The position numbers and the translations under genes were made by a program. Positions 61,902-64,000 of a stretch of 64,000 nt of DNA are shown here, one piece after another. The DNA is from Rhabdophis nuchalis (taxonomy: Eukaryota > Chordata > Lepidosauria > Squamata > Natricidae). The notes beneath the pieces were generated by a model that did not search any database, was not told the DNA's origin, and saw only the letters and a program-made list of their open reading frames with translations. The stretch spans positions 204,109,962 to 204,173,961 of the forward strand of contig CM077644.1 in NCBI GenBank assembly GCA_039707465.1. Direction: 5' to 3'. Each line of letters begins with the position of its first letter. The stretch's first letter is position 1.

Positions 61902-63052
61902 CAGGGGTCCCCAACCCCCGGGCCGTGGACCGGTGCCAGTCCGTGGCTGGGTGGGAGCTGGGCCGCAGGGCTGGAGAGGAGGAGGAGGGAGGAGGGGGCA
62001 GCCCCCTGAGCAGAGCCCGCGGGAGAACGCAGGCGCGGCTGTTCACGCCGTTGGAGTGTGGCTCTTCCTCCTCCCTCGTCGACGGAGGGACTCCTGGGCG
62101 CCGCCGGACCGGCCACCGATTCCCTCCCCTGCTGGCATGCCGGCCACTCGTTTTCTTCCAGGGGCTGCGGAGGCTGCGGGCGGGGGAGGGAACTGGCGGC
62201 CGTAGGGAGGGTTGCTCCGGCGGCGCACAGGAGTCCCTCCGTCAACGAGGGTGGAGGAAGAGCCCCCACCATCCTCCTGCGTTCTCCCGCGCGCTCTGCC
62301 CAATGGGCTGCCCCCTCCTCCCTCCTCCTCCTCCTCTCCAGCCCGGCTCCTACCCAGCTACGGAGCCTGACTGAGCGAACAAGCGACCAAGCGCGGCAGG
62401 CGGGCTGAGGAGGCTGGGGGGACGACGACGATGATGACGACGACAGACACACATAGACAGAGAGAGGGAGAGAGAGAAAGATAGACAGAGACACAGAATG
62501 AGTGATTGAGTGAATGCAAGACAGACAGACACACGCACACACACAGAGTGACAGATGGGCGGATGAGAGAGACAGAGAGAAAGAAAGAGAAAAAGAAAAA
62601 AAGTGGGAGAGAAAGACAGACAGAGAGAAAGAGACAGAAAGGAAAGAAAGAGACAGAAAAAGATACAGAAAGAGAGAAAGAGAGAAAGAAAAAGAGAAAG
62701 AGGGAAAGAGAAAAAGAAAGAAAGAAAGAAATAAAGAGAGAAAGGGAAAGAGAGAAAGAGAAAGAAAGAAATAGCGAGAGAAAGAGAGACAGAGACAAAG
62801 AAAGAGAAAGAAAGAGAGAGAAAGAAAGAAAGAAAAAGAGAAAGAAAGAAAGAAGGAAAGAAAGAAAGAACTTATGACCACAGTTGAGGCCAAAAGTTTG
62901 GTTGCTAACCAAGATCATTGTTAAGTGAGTTTCACATTTTCCAAGTTGGCCACGCCCACCCAGTCACATGACTGCTGAGCCACTCAGCCGGTCCGCAGAA
63001 TTTTCTTTAAAATGAAACCGGTCCCTGGTGCAAAAAAGGTTGGGGACCCCTG
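61902..63052. mobile_element. Non-autonomous hAT-type transposon, 1.15 kb, same family as 33861
   Basis: It begins CAGGGGTCCCCAACCCCCGG and ends GGTTGGGGACCCCTG. A perfect 8-bp duplication CTATAGAG flanks it (61894-61901 and 63053-63060). The left 500 bp are very GC-rich with internal inverted repeats (GCGGGAGAACGCAGG at about 62020 versus its inverse at 62275). Then comes a long GA/GAAA tract (62455-62868), the TTATGACCACAGTTGAGGCC cassette, and the right end GTCCGCAGAATTTTCTTTAA shared with 35405. The 336-codon minus frame (61883-62893) is a microsatellite translation. Confidence 0.85.
62455..62868. repeat. GA/GAAA/GACA purine-rich microsatellite
   Basis: An irregular array of GAGA, GAAA and GACAGA units inside the hAT-type element. 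Confidence 0.9.
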
Positions 63053-63060
63053 CTATAGAG

Positions 63061-63305
63061 AATATGATTACAAATTCTAGGGTAATTTCATTGATTTTTA
63101 GGGTTCTTTATCATTAAGTTTCAGAATAACATTAACAGCAAATAGAAAAAGGAACCACCTCTTCTTCCCTTCCTCTTTTCTATCCGATAAGTAACTAGGC
63201 AGATAATATTATAAAATCATTAATTGTCTAATAGGTCACATGTTAAGAAAACAATTTTGGTACAGTGTAACCTAATTCTAAATAATTCTAAAGTAGTGGA
63301 CTATA
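63061..63305. other. AT-rich intergenic sequence, nothing recognised
   Basis: It lies between the hAT-type element and the tail of the last LINE. No feature could be supported. Confidence 0.5.
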
Positions 63306-63307
63306 TT

Positions 63308-63389
<82 letters not shown>

Positions 63390-64000
63390 TTATTTAGATT
63401 TATAAACCGCTCCCTTTCCCCACAGGGACTCGGGGTGGTGCACAGGAAGTTAAAAAACATATAAACAGCAATTATAAATAATTAAAACCGAATTAAATAA
63501 TTATCCCCTGTGCTAATTTTTTTTTTTAATCATTAAAACTATTACCCCTTTTAAAACCAATTAAAACAGTTTGAACTTCAGACTATAGGCTAAGTGAAAT
63601 CGATTAGGCCAGACCGGCCTGATGGAACAAATAGGTCTTTAGTTTCTGGCGAAAGGAGTGGAGGTCCGTAGTTCTAAGATCGGAGAGGTAGGTCGTTCCA
63701 GAGGGTTGGGCCCACCACAGAGAAGGCCCTTCCCCTGGGCGTCGCCCGCTGGCATTGCCTAGTGGACGGCACCCGGAGAAGTCCCTCTCTATGGGAGCGA
63801 ATCGGCCGAAGGAATGTATGGGGTAGGATGCGATCCCGCAGATAACTAGGTCCCGTGCCATGGAGTGCTTTGAAGATGGTAATCAACACCTTGAAGCGCA
63901 CCCGAAAGGCCACAGGTACCCAGTGCAGCTCGCGCAGGCGCGGTATTACATGGGAGTACCTAGAGGCTCCCAAGATTGTCCGCGCGGCCGCATTCTGGAC
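63306..64000 (-). mobile_element. L2-type LINE, 3' end, continues beyond window
   Basis: On the minus strand it enters from the right edge with the RT C-terminus (frames at 63973-63674 and 63861-63604: LRELHWVPVAFRVRFKVL, then LRTTDLHSFRQKLKTYLF), shifted relative to one another. The 3'UTR carries GCACCACCCCGAGTCCC and GGAGCGGTTTATAAATC. The tail appears as (TTTA)n at 63306-63392. The 5' part is outside the window. Confidence 0.85.

Noticed and set aside
61883..62893. 336-codon minus-strand ORF rich in F, L and S
   Set aside because: It is the translation of the GA/GAAA array and GC-rich part of a hAT-type element. Overlapping long frames exist in other phases and on the other strand, as expected from a microsatellite.

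Overview
The window is vertebrate nuclear DNA, almost certainly from a squamate reptile and probably a snake. It is AT-rich and intron-bearing. It is dense with reptile-type transposons: L2/CR1 LINEs with (AAAT)n-like tails, squamate tRNA-derived SINEs, a SPIN-like hAT element and many short hAT-type elements. A GACA/GATA-type microsatellite is also present. I saw no bacterial, viral or CRISPR-like system.

There is one host protein-coding gene, ARRDC3 (arrestin domain-containing 3), on the plus strand. Its eight coding exons lie between 41930 and 55493. All seven introns have GT/AG borders and compatible phases, giving a 412-residue protein with both C-terminal PPxY motifs. A TATA box at 41517 marks a likely promoter. 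A 39-codon upstream ORF lies in the presumed 5'UTR. The 3'UTR runs to polyadenylation signals near 57874 and 57981. Intron 1 holds a CpG-rich, promoter-like block at 43740-45470.

The left part (1-40 kb) is an intergenic transposon mosaic. It contains L2-type LINE copies at 3829, 10911 and 16430; an L1-type element with ORF1 but no ORF2 (25722-27734) bounded by a 20-bp target-site duplication; CR1 fragments at 2290 and 24170; and SINEs at 1022, 28402 and 33421. DNA transposons are numerous. Perfect 8-bp duplications (hAT hallmark) flank the elements at 6224, 8947, 23088, 28528, 31005, 33861 and 39147. The SPIN-like element at 6224 has a second palindromic hAT element nested inside it.

The ARRDC3 promoter, exon 1, intron 1 and intron 2 (about 41-49 kb) lack recognisable transposons. 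Intron 3 has taken a hAT element with a GAAA array (49133-49605), a TA-flanked MITE (50405-50638) and a minus-strand L2 fragment (51000-52036). The right part (58-64 kb) has another L2 copy (59182-61729), a 1.15-kb hAT element (61902-63052) and a minus-strand L2 running off the window edge.

No previously undescribed multi-gene system is visible. The items most worth a second look are the ORF1-only L1, the nested SPIN insertion, an internal cassette shared by unrelated-looking MITE families, the GATA/GA/GACA compound repeat, and the CpG/RFX/NF-Y cluster in intron 1. All identifications were made by eye, without database searches.
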